Positions 8,939-17,590 of a stretch of DNA of 64,000 nt are shown here, piece after piece; within the stretch, counting starts at the first letter, position 1, and every line of letters starts with the position of its first letter. The notes beneath the pieces are model-generated. The model searched no databases. It worked only from the letters and a program-made list of their open reading frames with translations, and was not told the DNA's origin. Source of the stretch: Nocardia veterana NBRC 100344 (GTDB lineage Bacteria; Actinomycetota; Actinomycetes; Mycobacteriales; Mycobacteriaceae); contig NZ_BAGM01000067.1 of the NCBI RefSeq assembly GCF_000308855.1, forward strand, positions 1 to 64,000. The letters are read 5' to 3'. Made by a program: the position numbers and the translations under genes.

Positions 8939-9086
8939 CAACTCGGTCGGCGGGAGATGGTGGGGTCGGCGCGCCGGGGAATTCGTGCGCGCCGGGCGCG
9001 GGCCGTCACGCGCGGCGCGGCCCGACCTGGTAGCCCTCGGATGGCTGGTCACTACGACCGGCCAGACTCCCGCCCCCACAACGCAA

Positions 9087-9125
9087 CTCACCCCGCCCGG
9101 AATCGACGGTTGCGAGCGGGGTGAG
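9087..9125 (-). terminator. Hairpin downstream of ssb
   Basis: CTCACCCCGC (9087-9096) pairs with GCGGGGTGAG (9116-9125) across a 19-nt loop, 35 bp past the ssb stop codon. A GC-rich 10-bp stem without a T run is common for actinobacterial terminators. It probably ends or attenuates the transcript that runs through parB-like and ssb. Confidence 0.55.
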
Positions 9126-9159
9126 CGAGCCGAGCAGAAGCAATTAGAGAGGCGGTGCG

Positions 9160-9699
9160 TTAGAACGGGGGCGCGTCGTCGCCGAAACCCGCGGCGGCTC
9201 CGGCCATCGCCGGCTCGCGCCACGGATCCGAACTCTCCGACGGGGAAGCCGACGGCTGCTCGAATCCGGTGCCGGGGTCGCCGAATCCGTCGCGGTGCGT
9301 GGTTACCGCTCGTCGAGTCCGCGGCCCGCCGGTTGCGGTGGCGCGGGTGACGGTCGCGGTGGCGTAGCGCAGGGAGGCGCCGACCTCGTCGACGTCGAGT
9401 TCGACGACGGTGCGTTTGTCGCCCTCGCGGGTGGTGAACGAACGCTGCTTGAGTCGCCCGGTGACGATGACACGCGCACCGCGCGACAGCGATTCGGCGA
9501 GATTTTCCGCGGCCTGGCGCCACAGATTGCAGCGCAGGAACAGCGGATCGCCGTCTTTCCATTCACCGGCGTCGCGGTCGAAGTACCGCGGTGTCGAGGC
9601 GACGGTGAAATTGGTGACCGCCGCGCCGGCGGGGGTGAACCGAAGCTCGGGCGCATCGGTCAGATTTCCTACGACGGTCAAGACCGTGTCACCGGCCAT
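9160..9699 (-). CDS. ssb: Single-stranded DNA-binding protein
   Basis: A 179-residue OB-fold [23 protein letters not shown], then [32 protein letters not shown] and [14 protein letters not shown] are the standard SSB blocks. The disordered tail ends DDAPPF, the acidic tip that recruits partner proteins. ATG at 9699 has GAGGAGG six to seven bases upstream and is chosen over the longer frame starting at 9714. An element-borne SSB would coat the transferred strand after entry. It sits downstream of the ParB-like gene with 78 bp between them. Confidence 0.95.
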   Translation of the reverse strand: MAGDTVLTVVGNLTDAPELRFTPAGAAVTNFTVASTPRYFDRDAGEWKDGDPLFLRCNLWRQAAENLAESLSRGARVIVTGRLKQRSFTTREGDKRTVVELDVDEVGASLRYATATVTRATATGGPRTRRAVTTHRDGFGDPGTGFEQPSASPSESSDPWREPAMAGAAAGFGDDAPPF

Positions 9700-9777
9700 G
9701 GACGTCCTCCTCAATCAGAGAGCGGGATCGGATGGCATGCAAGGACCGGCCCGGCCAGGGGCGGGGCCGGGTCGTGG

Positions 9778-11469
9778 TTATTGGTCGATGGGGATGTCGC
9801 GGTAGTCGATGTCGCCGGCGGCGGCCTGTTCGACGTCGACCAACGCGAAATCGTCGTCGGGACCAGTGATGTCGGCCAGCAGGTGCAGATACCGCGCCGT
9901 CGCGTCCGAGTGAGTGCGCCACAAGCTCTTGTCCAGCGTGACCTCGCGGGTGGCCAGCACCATGCCCAGTGCGAGCACCCAGGCCCGGTTCACCGACGCC
10001 GAACCGATCACTTTCACCAGTTCCTCGGTCGAGAACCCGATTCCGAGCAGCTTGGTCACGAGCTGCAACGCACCCGGCGCCAGATTCCGTGCCAGATATT
10101 CGGAGACGAAATGCGCAGCCTGGGTTGGCGGTTTGGTGCGCTGGAAGTACGTGGCGAGGAAGTCCTCGCGACGCTCGGCCGCGGCCACGCCCCGCTTGTT
10201 CAGCTCCCGCACCCGGCGCCGCGCCAGCCGCGATTGTTCCCGCTCCGCCACGGCGCGTTCGGCGGCGGCCAGAGCCTCGTGCGGGTCGGCGGCCCGCGCA
10301 ACAGCCGGCCGTAGTCCGGCGGTGTCGAGCTGGTCGGCGGGCACGTAGTAGGCCGGGATCCAACGGTCGCGCCAGGCCAGCCCGTCCGCGCGACGCAACC
10401 CGTCACCGGGTTCGGTGCCGGGGTGGTCTTGGGTGACCCAGTCGACGGTGTCGGGATCGACAAGCTCGCCGGTGGCGGTGTCGACCAGCTCCCCGTTTTC
10501 CTCGACGTCGACCCACGCCAGCCACCGCGCCGGGTCGGCATGCACGTCGTCGTCAGTGACCGGTTCGCCGTCGGAGCGGACGAGGTCGGTGATGGCCAGA
10601 TATCCGTCGTCGGATCCGGGTTCGTCGGTCAGGATCCCGAATCCGTATGCCGCGTACGGCAGTGACGCGTGCAGGCGTCTCCGGGTTTCCTCGCGGTCCG
10701 CGGCGATCGCCTTGGCCATGTAGCCGAAGTTATAGCGGGAGGCGGAGGTTAGTTTCTCCACGGCGTCGGTGTCGCCGAGGTTGTCGTATTCGGCGATCAT
10801 CGCCAGCTGATCGAGGCTGTACTGGCCGTCGTCGGCCAGCGTGCGGCCGGCCGCCGACCGGCCGACCGCGGCGAGCTTGCGGACGTCGGCGCGTTTGGCC
10901 GTTTGCAGGCCCCGCGCGATCCGGGTCGGTGAGGCACCCAGATCCATCATGAGCGCGACACCGGCGGCGTAGTCGGCCTGGGTCAACGGTATCCGACGCT
11001 CGTTCAGATTGATCTGGGCCATCGCGCGCTCGATGCGCCGCTGCTTGATATCGACCTCGGTAGGTGCATCGGTGATCCACACCGGCACCCGGGAGGCGCC
11101 GACGGCCTGTGCGATCAACACCCGTACCTGGCCGTCGATCACATGCACCGTCCCGTCGGGTTCGCGTTCGGCCAACACCGGTGCGGTGACACCGAACTCG
11201 CGGATCGACGCGGCCTGCTTCGGATGCGCGGCGACGTCGAAGTCCTTACGCACGTTCTCCGCGATCACCAACTCGCGCGGAGCCATATACGCCGCAGTCG
11301 CGTTCAGCGGAACCGGCGTCCGATCGTCGGTGTCCTCGTCGGCGATGCCGGCGGGCACAGGCTGTGTATCGGTGTGCTCGTCGCCAGCCTGATTGCCCGC
11401 CGCGGTGAACGAAGCGGAGCCGGCGTCGGGTTCGATGTCGGGGACGACGGTCAGGGCAGTCGAACTCAC
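9778..11469 (-). CDS. ParB-like partition/regulatory protein
   Basis: A 563-residue protein starting at GTG 11469, which has a perfect AGGAGG seven bases upstream; the longer frame to 11625 is rejected. Residues about 70-155 form a ParB N-terminal domain (DFDVAAHPKQAASIREFGVT, then VHVIDGQVRVLIAQAVG, then RAMAQINLNERRIPLT). A helix-turn-helix region follows (GASPTRIARGLQT). The C-terminal half is long, Ala/Asp-rich and unlike chromosomal ParB, with a basic helical stretch near 400 (RLARRRVRELNKRG). No parA partner is seen nearby. Roles in plasmid-like stability, transfer or transcription control are all possible. It leads into ssb on the same strand. Confidence 0.8.
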   Translation of the reverse strand: MSSTALTVVPDIEPDAGSASFTAAGNQAGDEHTDTQPVPAGIADEDTDDRTPVPLNATAAYMAPRELVIAENVRKDFDVAAHPKQAASIREFGVTAPVLAEREPDGTVHVIDGQVRVLIAQAVGASRVPVWITDAPTEVDIKQRRIERAMAQINLNERRIPLTQADYAAGVALMMDLGASPTRIARGLQTAKRADVRKLAAVGRSAAGRTLADDGQYSLDQLAMIAEYDNLGDTDAVEKLTSASRYNFGYMAKAIAADREETRRRLHASLPYAAYGFGILTDEPGSDDGYLAITDLVRSDGEPVTDDDVHADPARWLAWVDVEENGELVDTATGELVDPDTVDWVTQDHPGTEPGDGLRRADGLAWRDRWIPAYYVPADQLDTAGLRPAVARAADPHEALAAAERAVAEREQSRLARRRVRELNKRGVAAAERREDFLATYFQRTKPPTQAAHFVSEYLARNLAPGALQLVTKLLGIGFSTEELVKVIGSASVNRAWVLALGMVLATREVTLDKSLWRTHSDATARYLHLLADITGPDDDFALVDVEQAAAGDIDYRDIPIDQ

Positions 11470-11563
11470 AGGGAAACCTCCTAGGAGATACGAACGGCGC
11501 GACCCACCGTTGAATGATGGTGTGGCCGCGCCGAGCTGGGCAGTAGACCGGAATGCGGATGGC

Positions 11564-11803
11564 TCAGGCGGCAGCTCGGCTCGAGGCCCGGGTGACGTTG
11601 ACCGGATGCAGGCGCAGCACGCCATGCTCGTCGTCGAGGTAGGCCCAGTGGCGGCCCCGCCACCTGGCTTGCTCGCGGCGCCAGCGGTCGGCGACGGCGG
11701 AATCCATCTCGGCGAGGATGGCCGTCGCGCCGGCGGCGCCGCGGTGTTCGAGTCGATCGAATTCCGCGCGGGACAGGGTAGGGACAGAGTTCGCGGACGG
11801 CAT
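11564..11803 (-). CDS. Small hypothetical protein, 79 aa
   Basis: ATG at 11803 follows an AGAAAGG ribosome site and the frame ends in TGA at 11564-11566. The product begins MPSANSVPTLSRAEFDRLEH and is helical, acidic then basic, with a Trp-rich centre (RWRREQARWRGRHWAYLDDE) and a beta-like RLHPVNVTR segment. The Trp/Arg cluster could bind nucleic acid, but no family is recognised. It lies between the DUF4192 and ParB-like genes, reading the same way. Confidence 0.6.
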   Translation of the reverse strand: MPSANSVPTLSRAEFDRLEHRGAAGATAILAEMDSAVADRWRREQARWRGRHWAYLDDEHGVLRLHPVNVTRASSRAAA

Positions 11804-11861
11804 GAACAACGACCTTTCTGATCGGGACGAAACGAGGAGACGAGAAAAGAGGTGATGCTGG

Positions 11862-12902
11862 TCAGTGGTGCAGATCGAGGCCGAGCGCGTCGGCGATGTC
11901 GTGCGCGTAGGTGACGACAGCACCGAGTCGGGGCGGGGACGTGCCGTCTCGCAACGCGGCGTCGAGGGACCGGGCGAACCAGTGCTGTGGGTCGGAGGCC
12001 AGGGCCGCGTCGAGGGCGATTGAGGCCAGCACTCCATCGCCTCGGTGATAGGCCGAGAACGCCAGCAGAGCTGCGGCATGGGCGCGTTCAGGATCGGGCA
12101 GGCTGCGGGTGAGCAGCGCCCACAACCGTTCAGCCGCATCGGCACGGGCAGTGCCGGCCAGGCCGAGCATGCAATGGCGCACGGTTGCCGTGCCTAAGGC
12201 CATCGCGAGCCTGGCGATATCCGCCGGGGTCAATCTCGTACCTGCCGCGAGCGTGTCGATGTGCTCGACCACCGTCGCGACGGCAGCGGTGATTTCGCTG
12301 GACGCCCGCTGCGTGCCGAGGCCGGCGTCGGCGGGGAGCAGTGCGCGGACCTGGGCGGCCAGCCCCGGGTCGGGCTCGATCAGGCGGGTCAATTCCTCGC
12401 GGGAACGGCGGATCGGATGTCCCGCGACGACGAACGAGGCGGCGAGCGCCGAAGCGTCGGGGTCGGGCACGACGCCGGTCTCGCTGGCATCGAGCAGGCT
12501 CCACCACGGCGCGCCTGCTTCGATCATGCGGGTCGCCCACGCCGACGCGAGAACAACACCACGCTCGGTGAGGGCGCGGTCGAGGATGTCGACGGTGTGG
12601 GTGTGTCGGTGGTGCGGTGCGGACGCCGGTTGCGCGCCGCTGTCGACGACGAGAGCCAATACTGCCGACGCGTTTTCGTTCGCGGCGATGCCGGCCAGTT
12701 GCGTTGCGACGGCGGTGAGTCGCTTGTCGGTGATGTGGAGGTCGTGGCGTGCGACGGCTTTGATGCAGACCTCGCCGGCGGGAGGGCGGCGTTCGAGGAG
12801 TGCCACCACCAAGGAATCGACGGGGTGAAAACCGAGCAGCGCCGGCACGGCGGCGATGAGTTCACCCGGGGCAGACATGCGTAGTGTCGTCGGCTGAGTC
12901 AT
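11862..12902 (-). CDS. DUF4192 domain protein
   Basis: A 346-residue protein. The N-terminus ELIAAVPALLGFHPVDSLVV is the signature of the DUF4192 family, common in actinobacteria and their mobile elements and of unknown function. The rest is Ala-rich and helical. ATG at 12902 is used because the upstream ATG at 12917 lies inside the apparent ribosome site (GAAGGGA). It is 84 bp downstream of the second DprA-like gene, likely in the same transcript. The shared neighbourhood with DprA-like, SSB and ParB-like proteins suggests DNA processing, by association only. Confidence 0.85.
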   Translation of the reverse strand: MTQPTTLRMSAPGELIAAVPALLGFHPVDSLVVALLERRPPAGEVCIKAVARHDLHITDKRLTAVATQLAGIAANENASAVLALVVDSGAQPASAPHHRHTHTVDILDRALTERGVVLASAWATRMIEAGAPWWSLLDASETGVVPDPDASALAASFVVAGHPIRRSREELTRLIEPDPGLAAQVRALLPADAGLGTQRASSEITAAVATVVEHIDTLAAGTRLTPADIARLAMALGTATVRHCMLGLAGTARADAAERLWALLTRSLPDPERAHAAALLAFSAYHRGDGVLASIALDAALASDPQHWFARSLDAALRDGTSPPRLGAVVTYAHDIADALGLDLHH

Positions 12903-12986
12903 TAACAGTCCCTTCACTGGACAACGAATCGGAGACGGCCGACACAGCTGATTGGGGCGCGGGATAGGCAGGTCGGCGGGCCGCGG

Positions 12987-13859
12987 TCAACTCAGCAAGT
13001 GGTGGATGTCGTGACCGCTGGTGATCAGGCGCGCGCGGCCGGTGGCGATCAACTCGTGCGGCAGCGCGGTGGTCGCACTGGTCACCGGCCCAGGCACCGC
13101 GAATACCGGAACCCGATGGCGCACAGCGTGCGCCGCGATCGTGGCGGGTTCACCGCCTGGTATGGACTCGACGATCAGCACTGCCCGCGACAGCGCGGCC
13201 AAAAGGCGAGCCTGGGCGCGGCGACGGGCCCGGGTCACTGACGTGCCGGGCGGGTACTCGGACACCAGGAGGCCGCTGGCGGCGATGGTGTCGCGTAGTC
13301 CGGCGTGTCCGGGCGGGTGAGCGACGTCGATCCCGGCCGCGAGAACCGCGACCGGACTGCCGTGAGCGGCTAATGCGGCTCTGTGTGCGCTCGCGGCGAC
13401 GCCGTATGCACTGGCGGCCAAGACATTCCAGCCCAAGGCGGTGAGTTCGGTAACGATCCGGGCGGTGACGGTGCGGCCGTATCCGGTCGCCGCGCGGGAG
13501 CCGGTGACGGTGATGGCCCGCTCAGTGAGGGTGTCGAGGCGGGCGGGGCCGCGCAGGTAGAGCGCGAACGGGGCGGATTGTGTGGCGCGGTCCAGCCGCG
13601 CCAGCCGCGGCCATGGCCATTCGGCGTCATCGCGAGTGATCAGCCGTGCTCCGAGTTCGTCGAGACGGCCGACGTCGCGGCGCGCGTGCTCCTCGAGACC
13701 GGACGGGATCGCGAAACCGGCGTGTCCGCGGCGGATCCGGTCCGCTATCTCGCCGGTGGGTCCGGACTGGCACAGCAGCCGGGGTCCGCGCGCGTTGTGG
13801 GCTAGCGCCCGGGCGACGAGTGCTCGGTCCAACAGATCGGAGGTGATGGTGCCGGTCAC
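12987..13859 (-). CDS. DprA/Smf-like protein, divergent copy
   Basis: A 290-residue Rossmann-fold DprA relative. TVTGSRAATGYG, PVAVLAAGIDVAHPP, LLVSEYPPGT and VFAVPGPVTS mark the fold. Several canonical positions are changed compared with the neighbouring copy: SGAGFGIDTAAH becomes ASAYGVAASAH, the FLERNRLVA ssDNA-side motif becomes RAQARLLAA, and the SGTLDTA motif becomes GGEPATI. It starts at GTG 13859, overlapping the stop of the first copy (GTGA), so the two are translationally coupled. DprA loads RecA on incoming single strands in transformation. In an element it could protect entering DNA; the divergence suggests a partner or specialised role. Confidence 0.85.
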   Translation of the reverse strand: MTGTITSDLLDRALVARALAHNARGPRLLCQSGPTGEIADRIRRGHAGFAIPSGLEEHARRDVGRLDELGARLITRDDAEWPWPRLARLDRATQSAPFALYLRGPARLDTLTERAITVTGSRAATGYGRTVTARIVTELTALGWNVLAASAYGVAASAHRAALAAHGSPVAVLAAGIDVAHPPGHAGLRDTIAASGLLVSEYPPGTSVTRARRRAQARLLAALSRAVLIVESIPGGEPATIAAHAVRHRVPVFAVPGPVTSATTALPHELIATGRARLITSGHDIHHLLS

Positions 13860-14785
13860 GACGCTGGTCCCGCGCCGAGGTCGGTGACGATGTCGAGCGC
13901 CTCGCTTCCACTGGCCGCCAGGTGCGCGGTGCGTTCACGCAGCAGCTGGTGGCATCCAGCCGAGGTCGCTGAGCAGATCGGTCCTGGGACCGCGGCGATG
14001 CGCCGATGCAGTCGCTGGGCCCACGACGCGGTGTCGAGGGTTCCCGACCGCGCACCGGCCTCGCAGATCACCAGGCCGGTCGAGAGCGCCGCCACGAGCC
14101 GATTGCGCTCGAGGAAGCGGGTTTTGGTCGGCACGGAGCCGGGCGGATACTCCGACACGATCAGTCCGCGGTCGGCGAGCCGATCGAACAGCCGGGTATT
14201 GCCGGCCGGGCGGGCGCGGTCGATCCCGGCGGCCACGACCGCGATGGTGGGTGCCGACAACAGCAGTGCTGCCTGGTGGGCGGCGGTATCGATGCCGAAC
14301 CCCGCGCCGCTGAGGACCCGCCAGCCGCGGTCGGCGAAGTAGGTCGCCATATCGTGTGCCACGTGGATGCCGTAGTCGGAGGCAGCCCGCGACCCGGTCA
14401 CCGCCACGGTGCGATCCACCGACACCGTCAGCGGCAGCGGCCCACGCACCCACAACGCAACCGGGGCACGAACATTCGCGCGTTCGAGGTCGGCGACCGC
14501 GGCCGTCGGCCAATCGGGATCCTCAGGCGTTACCAGCATTGCGTCGACGGCGGCGGCGCGATCGAGATCCGCTACCGCCTGTTCGCCCACATCTGATGGG
14601 ATCTGGAACAGTTCGTGTTCGGTGCACAACCGATCAGCGACGTCCTCGACATCGGTGTCGGCCAGAAGGGACGACACCCCAAGGGAATTGGTCAACGCGG
14701 CGCGAGCGGCGACGGCCCACGCGAGCCGCCGCCGCGAGGTCAACAGCGCGAAACGTTCGTCAAAGACATGGTCGGAAGCCGTCAC
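13856..14785 (-). CDS. DprA/Smf DNA-processing protein, canonical copy
   Basis: A 309-residue DprA. GSRAASDYG, LSGAGFGIDTAAHQAA, IAVVAAGIDRARPAGN, LIVSEYPPGSVP, FLERNRLVAALS, EAGARSGTLDTA and IAAVPGPICS follow the family order. The N-terminal about 90 residues are a helical region (LAWAVAARAALTNSLG) before the Rossmann core. GTG at 14785 has AGGAGG six bases upstream; the frame extends to 15502 but without coding character. This copy retains the ssDNA-binding and dimer-surface motifs that the downstream copy lacks. Being on the element, it is probably not the chromosomal competence gene. Confidence 0.9.
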   Translation of the reverse strand: MTASDHVFDERFALLTSRRRLAWAVAARAALTNSLGVSSLLADTDVEDVADRLCTEHELFQIPSDVGEQAVADLDRAAAVDAMLVTPEDPDWPTAAVADLERANVRAPVALWVRGPLPLTVSVDRTVAVTGSRAASDYGIHVAHDMATYFADRGWRVLSGAGFGIDTAAHQAALLLSAPTIAVVAAGIDRARPAGNTRLFDRLADRGLIVSEYPPGSVPTKTRFLERNRLVAALSTGLVICEAGARSGTLDTASWAQRLHRRIAAVPGPICSATSAGCHQLLRERTAHLAASGSEALDIVTDLGAGPAS

Positions 14786-15252
14786 GGTAGTCCTCCTGAA
14801 AAGTCGATGGTGGAGTCGAGCAGTGCCGGACTCGAGCGCTAGACGTAGCTCTGTCGCCAGCGGACGTGCAGGAGAGCCAGATGCCTCGATGCCGCGACGG
14901 CGCCCATGACTCCGGCCGGAGCATCGGTGTCGCCAGGGGCGAGGCGTATCCAGTGGCGCCACGTGGGCGGGAGTCAGCCATGTCGCGGAAGGTGCTGTCG
15001 ACGCAGGTGGGGTGAGAAGAACGGGCGCGTCCGGAGGGGTGGAACTACGCCCGTTCTCGCCCCCCCTTTCGTCCCAGCAACGGTGTGAGTGCACCGTGAC
15101 GACGAAATGGGTTGCATCAGGGAAGGGGATGGTGCGAGCCACCCGTGCATCCCCTCGATCCCCGATCCCTTCGCGAATCCTAAACGCTGGCTTCCCGTCG
15201 CGGCGGTGGGTGAGCGAACCCATTAGAAGCATTCGTGTCGCCGGTCGGGGTG
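14786..15252. other. 467-bp interval, no firm gene; possible decayed small ORF
   Basis: No frame has both a start with a ribosome site and coding character. On the minus strand about 14970-14841, one frame reads WRHWIRLAPGD then MGAVAASRHLALLHVRWRQ before a TAG. This resembles real coding but has no start and is preceded by a stop. It may be the remnant of a small gene. A C tract (CCCCCCC at 15061-15067) is also present. The dprA promoter or leader should lie here if the operon is not read through. Confidence 0.35.
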
Positions 15253-15749
15253 CTAGGCGAGGCGGGCTCCGGTGTCGTGGAGCAGGGTGCGCATCAGCCA
15301 TCCGGCTTCGGCGCCGACGGCGGTGTCGAGGACATCGCAGAACAAGCGGCAGAACTCGGGTCCGTGCCCAGCGGGGCGGAGTTGCAGGTGGTGGGCGAGC
15401 TCGTACAGCACCAGCAGTTCTCGCACGGCGCGCTCGTGGAGCGGGACGGCGATCGTGGCGGTGGCGGGCTGTAGTGTGCGTAGCGGCTGCCGCGCCGGGC
15501 ACGCACCCGCACGGGTACCGCGGCGTGCGGGTACTGGGCCTGAAGAGAGGACAACGCTAGAACGGCGTCGAGGTATGCGCTTACGGATTCGACTGTGCCT
15601 ATGCGTCTTTCGATCGGCACGCTGATCTGGGAGCCGAACAGTTCGACGGTGCGCCCGGGAGTTTGGTCGGCGAGATCGAACAGGGCACGCAGCCGGTGCT
15701 CGGCGTCGTAGACCTTGCGGCGATGCGTGTCGCGTGGCCGTGCGGTCAC
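15253..15749 (-). pseudogene. TIGR04338-type metallohydrolase, frameshifted
   Basis: From ATG 15749 the frame gives MTARPRDTHRRKVYDAEHRL through GSRYAHY near 15475. The matching continuation (TATIAVPLHERAVRELLVLY, then ELAHHLQLRPAGHGPEFC) is in the next frame, ending at 15253. A single missing base near 15470 explains the break. In this family the sequence HELAHHL...HGP.F binds a metal. Here the first histidine reads as Tyr (LYELAHHL), so the HExxH-like site is also altered. The start overlaps the stop of the DUF2786 gene (ATGA). Either a decaying gene or one sequencing error; the lost His favours decay. Confidence 0.65.
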
Positions 15750-16513
15750 GACGGCAAACCCTTGCGCGGGCCGTCGATCTGGGCGAGGTCGTGCAGGCGG
15801 GCGCGTTGTCCATCACGGTCACCGGCGTCGGCGGCGGCCGGTGCGTGGCCCCTGGCTCGCCGGTGACCAGTCCAGGTTCCTTTCGCGGTCGAGTGGGCGG
15901 TGTAGTAGTCGCGCAGCTCGATGTCTTTGTCCCGCAACGCCAACGCTGTGCCCGGTGCTGCCGGTGCGTCGGTGGCGAGGGCGTCGGCGCGGGCGCGGTC
16001 GCGGTCGGCGCGCAGGCGTTGTCCGACGTGGGCGGCGAAGGCGCGCTGGTAGGCCAGGCGTGCGGTGACACCGGCGGCCGGGTGGCGTTGGTGGGCCGCG
16101 GAGTGCAGGTAGGCGCGTGAGCCGCGCACCATCTGGGCGAGCAGATGGGTGTACAGCAGTTGGGGGGTGTCGATGTCGGCGCCGAGCCCGAAGGCGATCA
16201 CCTAGGTCGAATTGTGGGCGGCGTCCACGCGGACGTCGTTGGCGTGGGCGATGGCCACGAACAACGCCACATAGGTGGCCAGTCCCTTGGTTCCCTGGGC
16301 GCCGATCTCGATGCGCCGCATGCCCGGCATCGGTCGGGCACGGCCGCGGTCGGCGGCCGTGGCGCGCGCCACGGCCAGGTCGATGGAATGCTGGGTTGCC
16401 AGCTACTGAGCGCGGGACAGGAATGCCTCGGCCTCGTGCGGGTTATCGGTGCCCTCGGCCTGGCGCATCAAGGCACCGATCCGGGTGAGCAACTTGTCCG
16501 AGCCGGTCATCAT
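15746..16513 (-). pseudogene. DUF2786 protein interrupted by two in-frame TAG codons
   Basis: The frame from ATG 16513 reads MMTGSDKLLTRIGALMRQAE, a clear DUF2786 start, and stays in one frame to a TGA at 15746. It is broken by TAG at codon 37 (16403-16405, after SRAQ and before LATQHSIDL) and at codon 104 (16202-16204, after AHNST and before VIAFGLG). Both positions look like single-base changes, CAG to TAG and TAC to TAG. There is no frameshift, and coding quality continues on both sides. It overlaps the upstream gene's stop and the downstream gene's start by 4 bp each. Most likely a pseudogene by two nonsense mutations; amber readthrough is the interesting alternative. Confidence 0.7.
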
Positions 16514-17184
16514 TCACCGTCCCCGGTGAACAGGGTGCGGGTGGCGATGATCGCGGCCAGCAGATCCAGCGTCTGCTCACGGTTGTCGCTGGGTGCGGCG
16601 TCGCGGACCTTTCGGAGTTTGCGCAGCCGCGAGGCGGGGCGCAGTTCGACACCGAACCTGCCCATGCCGTATTCGCCGCCGGGTGCCCGGATCAGGGTGT
16701 AGTCCTCGATCGCGATCCACGCCTCGTACCACGCTTCGGCCGGGTGGTCTTCACGTTGCCCCTCGCCGGGGGCCTGAGTTGGTGGCGCCCAGAGGCGGCA
16801 GGTGCATTCCGGGTCACCGCACGGGCGGCGGCTGGGATGGCGGTTGTAGTGATCGGTCTGGCCGGCCAGCATTGGACATGTCCGTTTGGAGTAGAGGCCG
16901 CACTCGGGGTGCAGAGCGGGTTCTGGCCCGATACCGCGCAGGTAGTCCTGCGGCCGGATGTAGACCACGACCCAGGGGCCGTCGAGGCGCTGGCCGCACA
17001 CTTGACACAGGGTGTGCAGCCAGATCTGTTGCAGCCGCGCCGGATTCACCGCACCCCACACCGGCTTGGCGGGGTCGCGGTGACTCATCGTGATGTAGGG
17101 CACGACCATGCCCGCCGAGACCGGCGCTTCAGCCAGACGCTGCGGAATCGGGCCGGGCGCCGGACCGCTGGGAGTTTCGGGCAT
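16510..17184 (-). CDS. Conserved-looking cysteine/histidine-rich hypothetical protein
   Basis: A 224-residue protein from ATG 17184, which has GGAGGT six bases upstream and is preferred over the longer frame to 17223. It has a Pro-rich N-terminus (MPETPSGPAPGPIPQRL), then LCQVCGQRLDGPWVVVYIRP and several Cys/His pairs (ALHPECGLYSKRTCPML, CGDPECTC) suggesting two zinc ribbons. A C-terminal region (WYEAWIAIEDYTLIR) follows. The CxxCGQRLDGPW segment resembles small zinc-ribbon recognition modules in actinobacterial mobile elements. No function is assigned. Its stop overlaps the DUF2786 start. Confidence 0.7.
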   Translation of the reverse strand: MPETPSGPAPGPIPQRLAEAPVSAGMVVPYITMSHRDPAKPVWGAVNPARLQQIWLHTLCQVCGQRLDGPWVVVYIRPQDYLRGIGPEPALHPECGLYSKRTCPMLAGQTDHYNRHPSRRPCGDPECTCRLWAPPTQAPGEGQREDHPAEAWYEAWIAIEDYTLIRAPGGEYGMGRFGVELRPASRLRKLRKVRDAAPSDNREQTLDLLAAIIATRTLFTGDGE

Positions 17185-17246
17185 CGGAGACCTCCGTTCG
17201 GATCGGGACAGGGAAATGCACAAGAAGGGCGTGAGCGCATGGGCCC

Positions 17247-17498
17247 TCAGCGCGGCTGGGCACCCGGAGACGACTGCGTGCGTAGTGCCCGCGAGGCGGT
17301 GCGCACCAGGCGTTCCCGGATCCGGTAGTCGGCGATGGCGTGGTTGAGCAGATCTAGGGGCTCACCGCCGATAACGGTGGCCATTGCGTGCGCGACGCGG
17401 AGAGCGTGCTGCGCGGAGGCGATGTAGGGTTCGAGCGCGTCGAGTAACACTGTGACGGTCTCGTCGCGGCTCAACGGTTGTGCGGTGGAATCGCCCAC
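17247..17498 (-). CDS. Small helical hypothetical protein, 83 aa
   Basis: GTG at 17498 is preceded by AAAGGAG at about eight bases. The product is Ala/Leu-rich and predicted helical (VTVLLDALEPYIASAQHALR, MATVIGGEPLDLLNHAIADY) with a basic C-terminus. No family is recognised. It lies 92 bp downstream of the first amidotransferase and 62 bp upstream of the next gene, in the same operon, so a role in that system is possible but unsupported. Confidence 0.6.
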   Translation of the reverse strand: MGDSTAQPLSRDETVTVLLDALEPYIASAQHALRVAHAMATVIGGEPLDLLNHAIADYRIRERLVRTASRALRTQSSPGAQPR

Positions 17499-17590
17499 GG
17501 TGTGTTGCTCCTTTCGAGCTGATGCGTTCGGCCGCTGCCGTTTTCGGCCGGGCAGCGGTGGCCGAGAGCATCGATATGAGGTCGGACTGG

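Larger units (their letters stand above)
8752..9159. other. Non-coding interval with two hairpins
   Basis: Between the SSB stop and the start of the relaxase-tail paralogue I see no convincing gene; frames here lack ribosome sites and have arginine/proline-rich shadow composition. It contains two perfect hairpins (8915-8938 and 9087-9125), described separately. Such a structured interval might terminate the SSB transcript, or serve as a single-strand origin, but sequence alone does not decide. Confidence 0.5.
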
